From Ramlibacter pallidus (GTDB lineage: Bacteria; Pseudomonadota; Gammaproteobacteria; Burkholderiales; Burkholderiaceae_C), in contig NZ_JADDIV010000001.1 of NCBI RefSeq assembly GCF_015070875.1, positions 651,144 through 715,143 on the forward strand: DNA of 64,000 bases, given 5' to 3'. Of the stretch, positions 54,378 to 63,508 are shown piece by piece. How positions within the stretch are numbered: position 1 is the first letter of the stretch; every line of letters begins with the position of its first letter. A program made the position numbers and the translations under genes. Below the pieces are notes generated by a model. It was not told the origin of the DNA. It did not search any database and was given only the letters and a program-made list of their open reading frames with translations.

Positions 54378-55313
54378 TCAACCCAGGTCGCGCAGCCTCT
54401 TGTCCTGCCGCTGCACGAGGAAGCGGATGTCGTCGAGGTCCTGCGCCGACAGCTTGGGCCCCGGCTTGCGGACCATGGCCGAAGCGATGACGCCGCGCTC
54501 CTTGAACAGGTGCTTGCGCACGGCCAGGCCCACGCCGGCCTGCTGCTCGTAGCGCGCCAGCGGCAGGTAGGCGTCGAACAGGTCGTGCGCGCGGTCGCGC
54601 TCGCCGCGCGCATGCGCCGCCACCACGTCGACCATCATCTCCGGATACGCGAAGCCCGTCATCGCGCCGTCGGCGCCGCGCGTCAGCTCCTCCGGCAGGA
54701 ACAGGCCGCCGCCATTGCCGGTGAGGATGGAGACGCGCTGCAGCTCGCCCTTGTCGCTGGCCGCGCGGATCGCCGACAGCTTGGCGAGCCCCGGCCAGTC
54801 CTCGTGCTTGAGCATCACGCAGGTCGGCGCGTTCTTCAGGATGCGCAGGATGACGCCCGGCGACATCTGCACGCCGGTGGACACCGGATGGTCCTGCAGC
54901 ACCCACGGCACCTGCGGCCCCACGGTCTCGCTCACCATGTCGAAGTACGCGACGATCTGGTCGTCGGTGCGCACGGTCGGCGGCGGCGCCACCATCACGC
55001 CGGCGGCGCCGAGGTCCATCACCGCGCGCGTGAGCTCGCCCATCGGCGCGAAGCCGGGGGCCGAGGCACCGACGACCACCGGCACGCGGCCGTTGACGCG
55101 TGCCAGAACCTGCCGCACGAAGGTCCGCGATTCCTCGGCCGTGAGCTTGGTCGCCTCGCCCATGATGCCGAGCACGGTGAGGCCGGTGACGCCTTTCTCC
55201 AGGCAGAAATCCACCATGCGGTCGGTGCTGGCGAGGTCCAGCGCGCCGCTGTCGGTGAACGGGGTGACGGTGATGAGGTAGACGCCCTTGGCGTTTCGGT
55301 CGAGTGTGTTCAT
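54378..55313 (-). CDS. DapA/NAL-superfamily aldolase-like protein
   Basis: 311 residues, class I aldolase barrel. The Schiff-base lysine is Lys169 (CVMLKHEDWPG). Two usual elements of DapA differ: the GTTGE motif reads GIMGE (49-53), and the tyrosine of LYNxPxRTG is replaced, giving LQDHPVSTG (139-147, Gln140). It is therefore unlikely to be dihydrodipicolinate synthase; retro-aldol or dehydratase chemistry on another oxoacid is possible. It precedes the TRAP genes on the same strand only in orientation, being downstream of them. Confidence 0.85.
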   Translation of the reverse strand: MNTLDRNAKGVYLITVTPFTDSGALDLASTDRMVDFCLEKGVTGLTVLGIMGEATKLTAEESRTFVRQVLARVNGRVPVVVGASAPGFAPMGELTRAVMDLGAAGVMVAPPPTVRTDDQIVAYFDMVSETVGPQVPWVLQDHPVSTGVQMSPGVILRILKNAPTCVMLKHEDWPGLAKLSAIRAASDKGELQRVSILTGNGGGLFLPEELTRGADGAMTGFAYPEMMVDVVAAHARGERDRAHDLFDAYLPLARYEQQAGVGLAVRKHLFKERGVIASAMVRKPGPKLSAQDLDDIRFLVQRQDKRLRDLG

Positions 55314-55329
55314 GGGGAGCTCCGGAGTG

Positions 55330-55391
55330 CGTCGTCCCCGTGGCGGCGGGGACCCAGGGCGCCCTGGATTCCCGCCTGCGCGGGAATGACG
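55330..55391. repeat. Two overlapping inverted REP-like elements
   Basis: A forward copy (CGTCGTCCCCG...GACCCAGGGCGCC, 55330-55363) and a reverse copy (GGCGCCCTGGATTCCCGCC...GGGAATGACG, 55358-55391) share the central GGCGCC. The pair fills the gap between the DapA-like start and the TRAP permease stop. Confidence 0.75.
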
Positions 55392-55398
55392 GGATGGT

Positions 55399-57423
55399 CT
55401 ACGCGGTTTGCGGCTGGGGGCGCATGTACTGTACGGCGAGGACGGCGACGACGACGGCGATGCCGGCGACGTCGGCGATCCAGCTCGGATAGGCCAGCGC
55501 GAAGCCGGCCGCGATGAGGAGCCAGCGCTCCGCCACGTTCGTCCTGCGCAGGGCCCAGCCCTGGAAGCCGGCGGCCAGCGCCGCGATGCCGATGGCGGCC
55601 GTGACGGACACCTCCGCGATGGACCACCAGTTCGCCGTCGCCAGGGCCTTGGTCGACCCCATCAGCAGCAGGCCCTGCCCGCTGGATTCCAGCACGAACA
55701 TGAAGGGCAGCAGGAAGGCCGGCATCACGTACTTCCAGCATTGCAGCGTGGTCTTGTACGGATCGCCGCCGGTGATGGCCGCCGCCGCGAAGGGCGAAAG
55801 CGCCGTCGGCGGCGACACCTCGGACAGCACCGCGTAGTAGAAGATGAACATGTGCGCGGCGTACTCGGGCACGCCCAGCTTGATCAGCGCCGGCGCGGCG
55901 ATCACCGCGCAGATGATGTAGGAGGCCGTCACCGGCACGGCCAGCCCGACGATCCACACCACCAGCGCAGTGAAGACGGCGGTGAGCAGCAGCGAGCCGC
56001 CGGCGTAGTCGATCACGATCGAGCTGAACTTCAGGCCCAGGCCCGTCAGCGTGACCACGCCGACGATGATGCCGGCGCCGGCGCAGGTCGCCGCGACGTT
56101 CAGCACGCCGATCGACCCGCCTTCGAGCGCCTTCACCAGCGGCCACTGGCCGATGCGGCGCAGCGCCTCGCCGCGGAAGAAGTCGTAGGGGACCAGCGCC
56201 GTGTCGCGGCGCAGCAGGCTGGTGGCGAGCGATGCCACCGTCGCCCAGAACACCGACATCACGGGCGAGAAGCCCACCAGCATGAAGACGACGATGGAGA
56301 TGAGCGAGAGGAAGTGGAACCAGTACCTGCGCGTGAGGTTCCACACCGAATCGACCTTCTCGAACACCGCCTCGTGCATGCCGTACTTGCGCGCGTCGAT
56401 CTCCACCATGAGGAACAGCGCGAAGTAGAAGAGGACGGTCGGGATCACCGCCATCAGCAGCACGTCGAGGTACGAGATCTTCAGGAACTCGGCGATCAGG
56501 AAGGCGGCGGCGCCCAGCACCGGCGGCGAGATGATCGCGCCCAGGCCGCCGGCCGAGAGCAGCCCGCCCGCGGCGTTGCGCTCGTAGCCCACCTTCTGCA
56601 GCATGGGATAGGCGACGGAGCCGAGCGTGACCGTCGTCGCGACGCCGGAGCCCGACGGCCCGCCCAGCAGGAAGGAGGCGAGCACCACCGTGCGGCCCGC
56701 GCCCGTCGGCTTGCCTCCCATCGCGGAGAACGAGAAGTCCAGGTAGAACTTGCCGGCGCCCGAGTACTGCAGGAACGCGCCGAAGATGGTGAACAGGATG
56801 ATGAGCGTGGAAGACACGTCCAGCGCCACGCCGAAGATGCCTTCGAGCGTCATGTACATCACGCCGACCAGGCGGCCCACCTCGTAGCCCTTGTGCGTCC
56901 AGGGCGCGGGCAGCCAGGGGCCGGCGAGCGCGTAGGCGATGAACAGGCTGCACACGAACGGCATGATCCAGCCCGAGGTGCGGCGCATCGCCTCCAGCAC
57001 CAGGCCGACCAGCACGATGCCGAAGAAGATGTCCCAGGGCAGCGGCGTGGTGTTGCGGTCGGTGAGGTCGTCGCCGCCCTGGATCAGGTAGGACGTGACG
57101 GCGACGGCCAGCGCCACCATCGCCCAGTCCCACCACATCACGCGGTGGCGGAAGCGCCGCGCCACCGGGAACACCAGGAAGCACAGCGCGAGCACGAAGG
57201 CCAGGTGCGTGGAGCGCAGCGTCTGCGCCGGCACGATCCCGTAGGCGGAGTAGAGATGCCAGCCGGACATCACGACCGCCAGCGCCGTCACCAGCGCCGC
57301 CAGCCAGCCCTTCAGCCTGTTGGCGGCGCCCTCCTCCTGCTCGATGTACTCCTCGGCCTTCTGCAGCGCCGCCGCGTCGATGTCGGCGCTCAGCTGCGCG
57401 CGCTCCGCCTGGTGGTCAGACAT
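55399..57423 (-). CDS. TRAP transporter fused permease (DctQM type)
   Basis: 674 residues with about 16-18 membrane helices: a small DctQ-like N-terminal part (about 40-200) fused to the large DctM part (GEAVRILGP-like helices; LGGPSGSGVATTVTLGSVAYPMLQKVGYERNAAGGLLSAGGLGAIISPPVLGAAAFLIAEF). Fused permeases of this type pair with TAXI receptors. An acidic N-terminus (SDHQAERAQLSADIDAAALQKAEEYIEQEEG) precedes the first helix. Confidence 0.92.
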   Translation of the reverse strand: MSDHQAERAQLSADIDAAALQKAEEYIEQEEGAANRLKGWLAALVTALAVVMSGWHLYSAYGIVPAQTLRSTHLAFVLALCFLVFPVARRFRHRVMWWDWAMVALAVAVTSYLIQGGDDLTDRNTTPLPWDIFFGIVLVGLVLEAMRRTSGWIMPFVCSLFIAYALAGPWLPAPWTHKGYEVGRLVGVMYMTLEGIFGVALDVSSTLIILFTIFGAFLQYSGAGKFYLDFSFSAMGGKPTGAGRTVVLASFLLGGPSGSGVATTVTLGSVAYPMLQKVGYERNAAGGLLSAGGLGAIISPPVLGAAAFLIAEFLKISYLDVLLMAVIPTVLFYFALFLMVEIDARKYGMHEAVFEKVDSVWNLTRRYWFHFLSLISIVVFMLVGFSPVMSVFWATVASLATSLLRRDTALVPYDFFRGEALRRIGQWPLVKALEGGSIGVLNVAATCAGAGIIVGVVTLTGLGLKFSSIVIDYAGGSLLLTAVFTALVVWIVGLAVPVTASYIICAVIAAPALIKLGVPEYAAHMFIFYYAVLSEVSPPTALSPFAAAAITGGDPYKTTLQCWKYVMPAFLLPFMFVLESSGQGLLLMGSTKALATANWWSIAEVSVTAAIGIAALAAGFQGWALRRTNVAERWLLIAAGFALAYPSWIADVAGIAVVVAVLAVQYMRPQPQTA

Positions 57424-57430
57424 GCGGCCG

Positions 57431-58390
57431 TCAATTCAGCTTGATGCCCTTTTCCGCGAAGTACTTGACGGCACCCGGGTGCCACGGGATCGGCGAGGCG
57501 TCCTTCTTCTGGTTCTCGTACCTGAAGTTCTCGGCTTCCTTGTGCACCGCGACCATGTCCGGCTTCTTGTCGAAGATCGTCTTGACGATGTTGTAGGCCG
57601 TCTTCTCGTCCATGTTCTGGTGCGCGACCAGGATGTTCATGACGGTGGCCTGCTTGTTGTCGCCGTCCATGCCCTTGTAGATGTCCTTGCCGATCGTGTC
57701 CTGCACGTACAGGTTGCCGTACTTCTTGTTCATGGCGGGCACCAGCTCGGCATGGTCGATCATCTTGATCTTGGTGCCGGGCGTGTTCGCCAGGTCGGAC
57801 ACCGCCGCCGTCGGCAGGCCGCCCACCCAGAAGAAGGCGTCGATCTTGCCGTCCTTCAGCGCATTCACGGACTCCGCGACGCTCAGGCGCTCGCGCTTCA
57901 TGTCCTTGTCCTTGTCCAGGCCGGCCGCCTCGATCAGGCGGAACGCCATGACTTCGGTGGCGCTGCCGGGCGAGCCGGTGGAGACGCGCTTGCCCTTCAG
58001 GTCGGCGAACTTCGCGACGCCCTTGCCCTCGATGCTCACCAGGTGCATGCGGTTCGGGTACAGGACCATCAGCGTGCGCACCGGGACCTTGTTGCCCTTG
58101 AACTTGTCCTCGCCCTCGTACGCGTCCAGCGCGGCGTCGCTCATGCTGAAGCCCACGTAGGGCTTGCCGGTTCCGATCAGCTTGAGGTTGTCGACCGAGC
58201 CGCCCGTGACCTCCGCCGTGGCCGACATGCCGGGCACGTGCTTGGACAGCACGGCCGCGAGGCCGCCGCCCATGGGGTAGTACACGCCCCCGGTGCCGCC
58301 GGTGGCGATGGAGATGTTCTGCGCCTGCGCGGCGGCGGCGAGGCCGAGGCCGGCCGCGAGGGCGAGCAGGACGGTGCGGATGGATTTCAT
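57431..58390 (-). CDS. TAXI family TRAP transporter solute-binding protein
   Basis: 319 residues: signal peptide (about 1-23, AQAQ) and the TAXI fold (NISIATGGTGGVYYPMGGGLAAVLSKHVPGMSATAEVTGGSVDNLKLI; GSPGSATEVMAFRLIEAAGL; KDGKIDAFFWVGGLPTAAV). The receptor for the fused permease 7 bp downstream. TAXI ligands are little known (glutamate and similar acids in a few cases). Confidence 0.93.
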   Translation of the reverse strand: MKSIRTVLLALAAGLGLAAAAQAQNISIATGGTGGVYYPMGGGLAAVLSKHVPGMSATAEVTGGSVDNLKLIGTGKPYVGFSMSDAALDAYEGEDKFKGNKVPVRTLMVLYPNRMHLVSIEGKGVAKFADLKGKRVSTGSPGSATEVMAFRLIEAAGLDKDKDMKRERLSVAESVNALKDGKIDAFFWVGGLPTAAVSDLANTPGTKIKMIDHAELVPAMNKKYGNLYVQDTIGKDIYKGMDGDNKQATVMNILVAHQNMDEKTAYNIVKTIFDKKPDMVAVHKEAENFRYENQKKDASPIPWHPGAVKYFAEKGIKLN

Positions 58391-58522
58391 GCGTGTCTCC
58401 GAAGTAGAAAGCACTCACCCGGCACGATGGGCCGGGGCCGGGTCATTCTGGCAGTGGGTCCGGTCCCCGCCGCTAGGGCTTTCCAGCACTCCGGGAAAAG
58501 GTGGCGTGCTAACCTGAACGGC

Positions 58523-58954
58523 ATGTTCAACCCGTCCCAGGAAGACGTGCGCCGCTTCTTCTGCAGCGTGCACGCCAAGGCCCGCGCCGGGCAGGTGCTC
58601 GATGCGCTGGAGACGCTGGCCAGCGGCTGGCTGCGGGAGCACCCGGAGTACGACCCCGAACTGGCGGACGCCGAAGCCGCCGTGGCCCGCGTCTACGACG
58701 GCTCGGACGGCAGCAGCAACCCGTTCCTGCATCTCTCCATGCACCTGTCGATCAGCGAGCAGTGTTCCATCGACCAGCCGCGCGGCATCCGCCAGGCCGT
58801 GGAACTGCTGGCCGCGCGCCGCAACTCGCTGCACGACGCGCACCACGAGGCGATGGAGTGCCTGGGCCAGATGCTGTGGGAAAGCCAGCGCGCCGGCCGG
58901 CCGCCCGACGGGCAGGCGTACGTGGAGTGCGTGCAGCGGCGGGCGACGAAGTAG
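58523..58954 (+). CDS. DUF1841 protein
   Basis: 143 residues: MFNPSQEDVRRFFCSVHAKARAGQVLDALETLASGWLREHPEY and HLSMHLSISEQCSIDQPRGIRQAVELLAARRNSLHDAHHEAMECLGQMLWESQRAGRPPDGQAYVECVQR, matching DUF1841 (conserved His/Cys, function unknown). TAACCT lies 7 nt before the ATG; no ribosome site. Confidence 0.82.
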   Translation: MFNPSQEDVRRFFCSVHAKARAGQVLDALETLASGWLREHPEYDPELADAEAAVARVYDGSDGSSNPFLHLSMHLSISEQCSIDQPRGIRQAVELLAARRNSLHDAHHEAMECLGQMLWESQRAGRPPDGQAYVECVQRRATK

Positions 58955-58962
58955 CGCAGTCT

Positions 58963-58996
58963 CGTCATCCCCGCGAAGGCGGGGATCCAGGGCGCC
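58963..58996 (+). repeat. REP-like palindromic element
   Basis: CGTCATCCCCGCG-AAGG-CGGGGATCCAGGGCGCC. Forward copy of the family seen at 54.3 and 55.3 kb, immediately after the DUF1841 stop. Confidence 0.75.
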
Positions 58997-59005
58997 CCCA
59001 AGAAA

Positions 59006-59027
59006 AAAGCGGCCCGCGGGCCGCTTT
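59006..59027. terminator. Bidirectional Rho-independent terminator
   Basis: A perfect 22-bp palindrome with stem AGCGGCCC / GGGCCGCT, flanked by six A on the left and three T on the right. It serves the converging DUF1841 and cytochrome genes; the A-run makes it stronger for the minus-strand gene. Confidence 0.8.
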
Positions 59028-59035
59028 CCTGGAAG

Positions 59036-59065
59036 CTCTGGGTTCCCGCCTTCGCGGGAATGACG
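59036..59065 (-). repeat. REP-like palindromic element
   Basis: CTCTGGGTTCCCGCC-TT-CGCGGGAATGACG, the reverse-oriented partner of the copy at 58963, with the terminator palindrome held between the two. Confidence 0.75.
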
Positions 59066-59070
59066 GCCCT

Positions 59071-59823
59071 TTACCGGAACCGCGGCTCCGGCTTGATCGT
59101 CAGCTCGCTGTCGAGGCCGGCCATGTAGTTGGCCAGCGCCTTCAGTTCGGCGTTGGAGTACTGCTTGGCGATCGCGCCCATCACGCCGTTGTTGCGGCCG
59201 ACGGCGGGGTTGTTCTCGGTCTTGTACGCCTTCAGCGCGACGAACAGGTAGTCGGCGTGCTGGCCGGCGATCTTCGGGTAGCTGGGGTCGATCGGCTTGG
59301 CGAAGTTGGCGCCGTGGCAGGAAGCGCAGGCGGCCTTCTGCAGCAGCGCGGTGACCTGCGCATTCGGCTCCTTCGAGGGCTTGTCGGCGACCTGCTTGCC
59401 GGCGCCGTGCGACTCGTACCAGGCGGCGATGTCGGTGATGTCCTGGTCGGTCAGCGATTCGGCGATGCCACGCATCGTGGGGTGCTTGCGGTCGCCCGTC
59501 TTGTACGCGTTCAGCGCCGCGGCGATGTACTTGGCGCTCTGGCCGGAGATCTTGGGGACCTTGTAGACCTCGGGGAAGCTCGCCTGGTAGCCGACGATGC
59601 CGTGGCAGCCGATGCACATGGCGGCCTTGGCTTCGATCGACTTGGCGCCGGCGGGCGCCGGGCGCTTGGCGGAAGCGGCGGCGGCTTCAGGCGTGCCGGC
59701 GGCCGGCGCGGCAGCGGCGGGCGCCTGGGCCGCGGGGGCCGAGGCGGCGGGGGTTTGCGCCTGGGCCAGACCGGTCGCACAAGCGACAGAGAGGGCGAAA
59801 AGCGTCGACAGCAACTTGTTCAT
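59071..59823 (-). CDS. Diheme cytochrome c4-like protein
   Basis: 250 residues: signal peptide (about 1-22), an Ala/Pro-rich low-complexity linker (about 24-58), then two cytochrome c domains with CIGCH (70-74) and CASCH (166-170) and likely axial methionines in HPTMRG and NNGVMG. Cytochrome c4 donates electrons to terminal oxidases, so it may serve the oxidase at the other end of the window. The linker is an unusual addition. Confidence 0.92.
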   Translation of the reverse strand: MNKLLSTLFALSVACATGLAQAQTPAASAPAAQAPAAAAPAAGTPEAAAASAKRPAPAGAKSIEAKAAMCIGCHGIVGYQASFPEVYKVPKISGQSAKYIAAALNAYKTGDRKHPTMRGIAESLTDQDITDIAAWYESHGAGKQVADKPSKEPNAQVTALLQKAACASCHGANFAKPIDPSYPKIAGQHADYLFVALKAYKTENNPAVGRNNGVMGAIAKQYSNAELKALANYMAGLDSELTIKPEPRFR

Positions 59824-59870
59824 TTTGCGCGCACAATCTGACGAGGTCAGTTTCTTTCGATCAACCGGCG

Positions 59871-59876
59871 ATTATA
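59871..59876 (-). promoter_or_regulatory. Candidate -10 box for the cytochrome c4 gene
   Basis: TATAAT on the minus strand, about 47 bp before the ATG; no good -35 is visible. Confidence 0.4.
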
Positions 59877-59915
59877 GGGGGCCCGCCCCCGCGCCCCATC
59901 CCACCCCCTCCTCCC

Positions 59916-60758
<843 letters not shown>

Positions 60759-60765
60759 CGCGGCC

Positions 60766-60975
60766 GTGGACAAGATGCTGGCCGAAGGACTCACCGACGC
60801 GGCGGGCTTCGTCGCCGGCGGCCTGCTGGGTTTCGCGCTCGGTCGCGTGCTCGGCTGGGACATCTTCGCCACGGGCGGCGCCGCCATCGCCGGGATCGTC
60901 TTGTGCGGGCTGGGCGGCGGCGCCGGCGTGCACCTCGCGCGCCGCTGGCGCGCCCGCCGCCAGGGAGCCAAGTGA
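60766..60975 (+). CDS. 69-residue two-helix membrane protein
   Basis: 69 residues: two Gly/Ala-rich membrane helices (about 15-30 and 36-54) and a basic tail (RRWRARRQGAK). GTG start 7 bp after moxR; an ATG is three codons in. TGATG overlap with the acetyltransferase. Unknown function. Confidence 0.65.
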   Translation: MDKMLAEGLTDAAGFVAGGLLGFALGRVLGWDIFATGGAAIAGIVLCGLGGGAGVHLARRWRARRQGAK

Positions 60976-61571
60976 TGCGCAAGCCCGAACCCATCGTCCT
61001 GCAATCCGCCGCCGTGCGCCTGGAGCCCATCACCTCCGACCACGCGGCTGCGCTGGAAGGCGCGGCCCGCGACGGCGAGCTGTGGAACCTGCGCATCACG
61101 TCGGTGCCGGCGCCGGGCGAAACCGTGGCGTACATCGAGACCGCGCTGCGCGGCCAGGCGGACGGCCACATGCTGCCCTTCGTGGCGGTCGATACCGCAT
61201 CCGGCCGCGTGATCGGCACCACCCGGTACCACGACATCGTGCCGGCCGTGGAGCGCCTGGAGATCGGCTACACCTGGTACGGCAGGAGCTGGCAGCGCAC
61301 GCACGTCAACACCACCTGCAAGCTGATGCTGATGACGCACGCCTTCGAGGTGCTGGGCGCGAAGCTGGTGGGCTGGCGCACCGACAACTACAACTTCGCC
61401 TCGCAGCGCGCGATCGAGCGCCTCGGCGCCCGCAAGGATGGCGTGCTGCGGCACCACGCTCTGCGCCGCGACGGCACGGTGCGTGACACCGTGATGTACA
61501 GCCTGGCGGCGGGCGAATGGCCGGAGGTCAAGGCGCATTTGCAGGACCAGCTCGCCAAGCCGCGCGCGTAG
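60975..61571 (+). CDS. GNAT family N-acetyltransferase (RimJ-like)
   Basis: 198 residues. GNAT features: VRLEPITSDHAAALEGAA, IGTTRYHDIVPAVERLEIGYTWYGRSWQRTHVNTTCKLMLMTHAFE and the acetyl-CoA region GAKLVGWRTDNYNFASQRAIERLGA, as in the RimJ/RimL subgroup that modifies protein N-termini or small molecules. Start decided by the TGATG junction. Confidence 0.88.
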   Translation: MRKPEPIVLQSAAVRLEPITSDHAAALEGAARDGELWNLRITSVPAPGETVAYIETALRGQADGHMLPFVAVDTASGRVIGTTRYHDIVPAVERLEIGYTWYGRSWQRTHVNTTCKLMLMTHAFEVLGAKLVGWRTDNYNFASQRAIERLGARKDGVLRHHALRRDGTVRDTVMYSLAAGEWPEVKAHLQDQLAKPRA

Positions 61572-61582
61572 GGGAGATCGCC

Positions 61583-62773
61583 GTGCTGATCGATTTCTTC
61601 TACACCCTGCGCAGCGCCAAGCTGCCGGTCTCGGTCAAGGAATACCTCGTCCTGCTCGAAGCGCTGAAGGAAGGCGTCGTCGGCCCGGAGAGCGACGGCG
61701 CGTACAGCCTGGACGACTTCTATTACCTCGCCCGCACGGCGCTGGTGAAGGACGAGAAGCACTACGACAAGTTCGACCGCGCCTTCGCGGCGTACTTCAA
61801 GGGCGTGGAGCTGCTGGCCGACTTCACCAAGGACGTCCCGCTGGAGTGGCTGCGCAAGAACCTGGAACTCGAGCTCTCGCCGGAGGAGAAGGCGAAGATC
61901 GAGAAGATGGGCTGGGACGAGCTGATGGAGACGCTGAAGAAGCGCTTCGAGGAGCAGAAGGAACGCCACGAGGGCGGCAGCAAGATGATCGGCACCGGCG
62001 GCACCTCGCCCTTCGGCGCCTACGGCTTCAATCCCCAGGGCATCCGCATCGGCCAGGACAAGTCGCGCAACAAGAGCGCGGTGAAGGTGTGGGACCAGCG
62101 CGCCTACAAGGACTACGACGACAGCCAGGAACTCGGCACGCGCAACATCAAGATCGCGCTGCGCCGGCTGCGCAAGTTCGCGCGCGAGGGCGCGGAAGAG
62201 GAACTGGACCTCGACGACACCATCAAGTCGACGGCCGCCAACGCCGGCTGGCTGGACATCAAGATGGTGCCGGAACGGCACAACAACGTGAAGGTGCTGC
62301 TGCTGATGGACGTGGGCGGCACGATGGACGAGCACATCCACCGCGTCGAGGAAATGTTCTCCGCGGCCAAGGCGGAGTTCAAGCACCTGGAGTTCTACTA
62401 CTTCCACAACTGCGTCTACGACTTCATGTGGAAGAACAACCGGCGGCGCTTCAGCGAGAAGTTCCCAACCTGGGACATCATCCGCAAGTACAACAAGGAC
62501 TACAAGCTGATCTTCGTGGGCGACGCGACGATGAGCCCGTACGAGATCCTGCAGCCGGGCGGCAGCGTCGAATACAACAACGAGGAAGCCGGCGCCGAGT
62601 GGATCCAGCGCCTGACCAACGCCTTCCCGAAGTTCGTCTGGATCAACCCCGAGCCCCAGGGCGTCTGGCAGTACCGCCAGAGCATCTCGGTGATCCAGCA
62701 GCTGATGAACCAGCGGATGTACCCGCTGACGATCAAGGGCCTCGAAGAGGCGATGCGGCTGTTGGTGAAGTAG
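61583..62773 (+). CDS. VWA-domain protein, CoxE-like partner of MoxR
   Basis: 396 residues. The C-terminal half is a von Willebrand A fold with metal site LLLMDVGGTMDEHI (MIDAS-like DxGGT) and VGDATMSPYEIL. The N-terminal half is helical and acidic/basic (SPEEKAKIEKMGWDELMETLKKRFEEQKERHEGG). GTG start with a GGGGAG site 6 nt upstream. Partner of the MoxR ATPase. Its stop abuts the acyltransferase stop. Confidence 0.92.
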   Translation: MLIDFFYTLRSAKLPVSVKEYLVLLEALKEGVVGPESDGAYSLDDFYYLARTALVKDEKHYDKFDRAFAAYFKGVELLADFTKDVPLEWLRKNLELELSPEEKAKIEKMGWDELMETLKKRFEEQKERHEGGSKMIGTGGTSPFGAYGFNPQGIRIGQDKSRNKSAVKVWDQRAYKDYDDSQELGTRNIKIALRRLRKFAREGAEEELDLDDTIKSTAANAGWLDIKMVPERHNNVKVLLLMDVGGTMDEHIHRVEEMFSAAKAEFKHLEFYYFHNCVYDFMWKNNRRRFSEKFPTWDIIRKYNKDYKLIFVGDATMSPYEILQPGGSVEYNNEEAGAEWIQRLTNAFPKFVWINPEPQGVWQYRQSISVIQQLMNQRMYPLTIKGLEEAMRLLVK

Positions 62774-63508
62774 TCAGCGGCGCAGCGTGTCCACCGCCTC
62801 GCGCAGGTCGTGCGCCCAGCGCCTGCGGTCGCGGCCTTCCGCATGCTGCGGCGTCCCGAAACGCACGTGCGCCACGAACGGCCGCCCCGCCAGGGTGCGC
62901 CACAACGATCCCACCAGCGTGTCGTCGCCCAGGTACAGCGGCCCTTCGCTGTCGCGCCCCGTGCGGCGGTCCGCATAGCGGATCCCGACGGGTTGCGCCG
63001 GCGCATCGGCCGAGATGGCCGCCTGGATCAGGTTGCCGTGGAAGGGCAGCAGCTCGCGCCCGTCCGCGGTCGTCCCCTCGGGGAACACGGCGACGATCTC
63101 GCCCTCGGCGAGGCTCTGCGCCATGTGGTGCACGACGCGCATCGCGTCGCGGCGCTTCTCCCGCTCGATGTAGAGCGTGCCGCCGCCGGTCGCCAGCGTG
63201 CCGATCAGGGGCCAGTGACGCACGTCCGCCTTCGACACGAAGCGGCAATGGCGCGCCGCGTGCATCACCAGGATGTCCAGCCACGACAGGTGGTTGGCGA
63301 CCAGCAGCATCGGGCCGTGCGCCGGGGCGTGGCCCTGCACGTGCAGCGGGATGCCGAGGATGCGCAGCATGCGCTGCGACCAGGCCTGCACCGTCGCTTC
63401 GCGCCGCTGCGGGCTCCAGCGCGGGAACAGCAGCCGGATGGTGAGCCACCCTGCGAGGACGTGCACCAGCGTGCGCAGCAGTCGCCAGGCGGCGCGCAGG
63501 TGCCTCAC
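62774..63508 (-). CDS. 1-acyl-sn-glycerol-3-phosphate acyltransferase-like
   Basis: 244 residues: membrane segment (about 8-30), the acyltransferase HxxxxD motif NHLSWLD, then LYIEREKRRDAMRVVHHMAQSLAEGEIVAVFPEGTTADG with the substrate-binding FPEGTT. PlsC-type, phospholipid synthesis, possibly accessory. GTG start overlapping the dihydroorotase stop as GTGA. Confidence 0.9.
   Translation of the reverse strand: MRHLRAAWRLLRTLVHVLAGWLTIRLLFPRWSPQRREATVQAWSQRMLRILGIPLHVQGHAPAHGPMLLVANHLSWLDILVMHAARHCRFVSKADVRHWPLIGTLATGGGTLYIEREKRRDAMRVVHHMAQSLAEGEIVAVFPEGTTADGRELLPFHGNLIQAAISADAPAQPVGIRYADRRTGRDSEGPLYLGDDTLVGSLWRTLAGRPFVAHVRFGTPQHAEGRDRRRWAHDLREAVDTLRR

Noticed and set aside
54341..59065. Spaced repeats as a CRISPR array
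   Set aside because: Copies are inverted and irregularly spaced over 5 kb with genes between; no cas genes.
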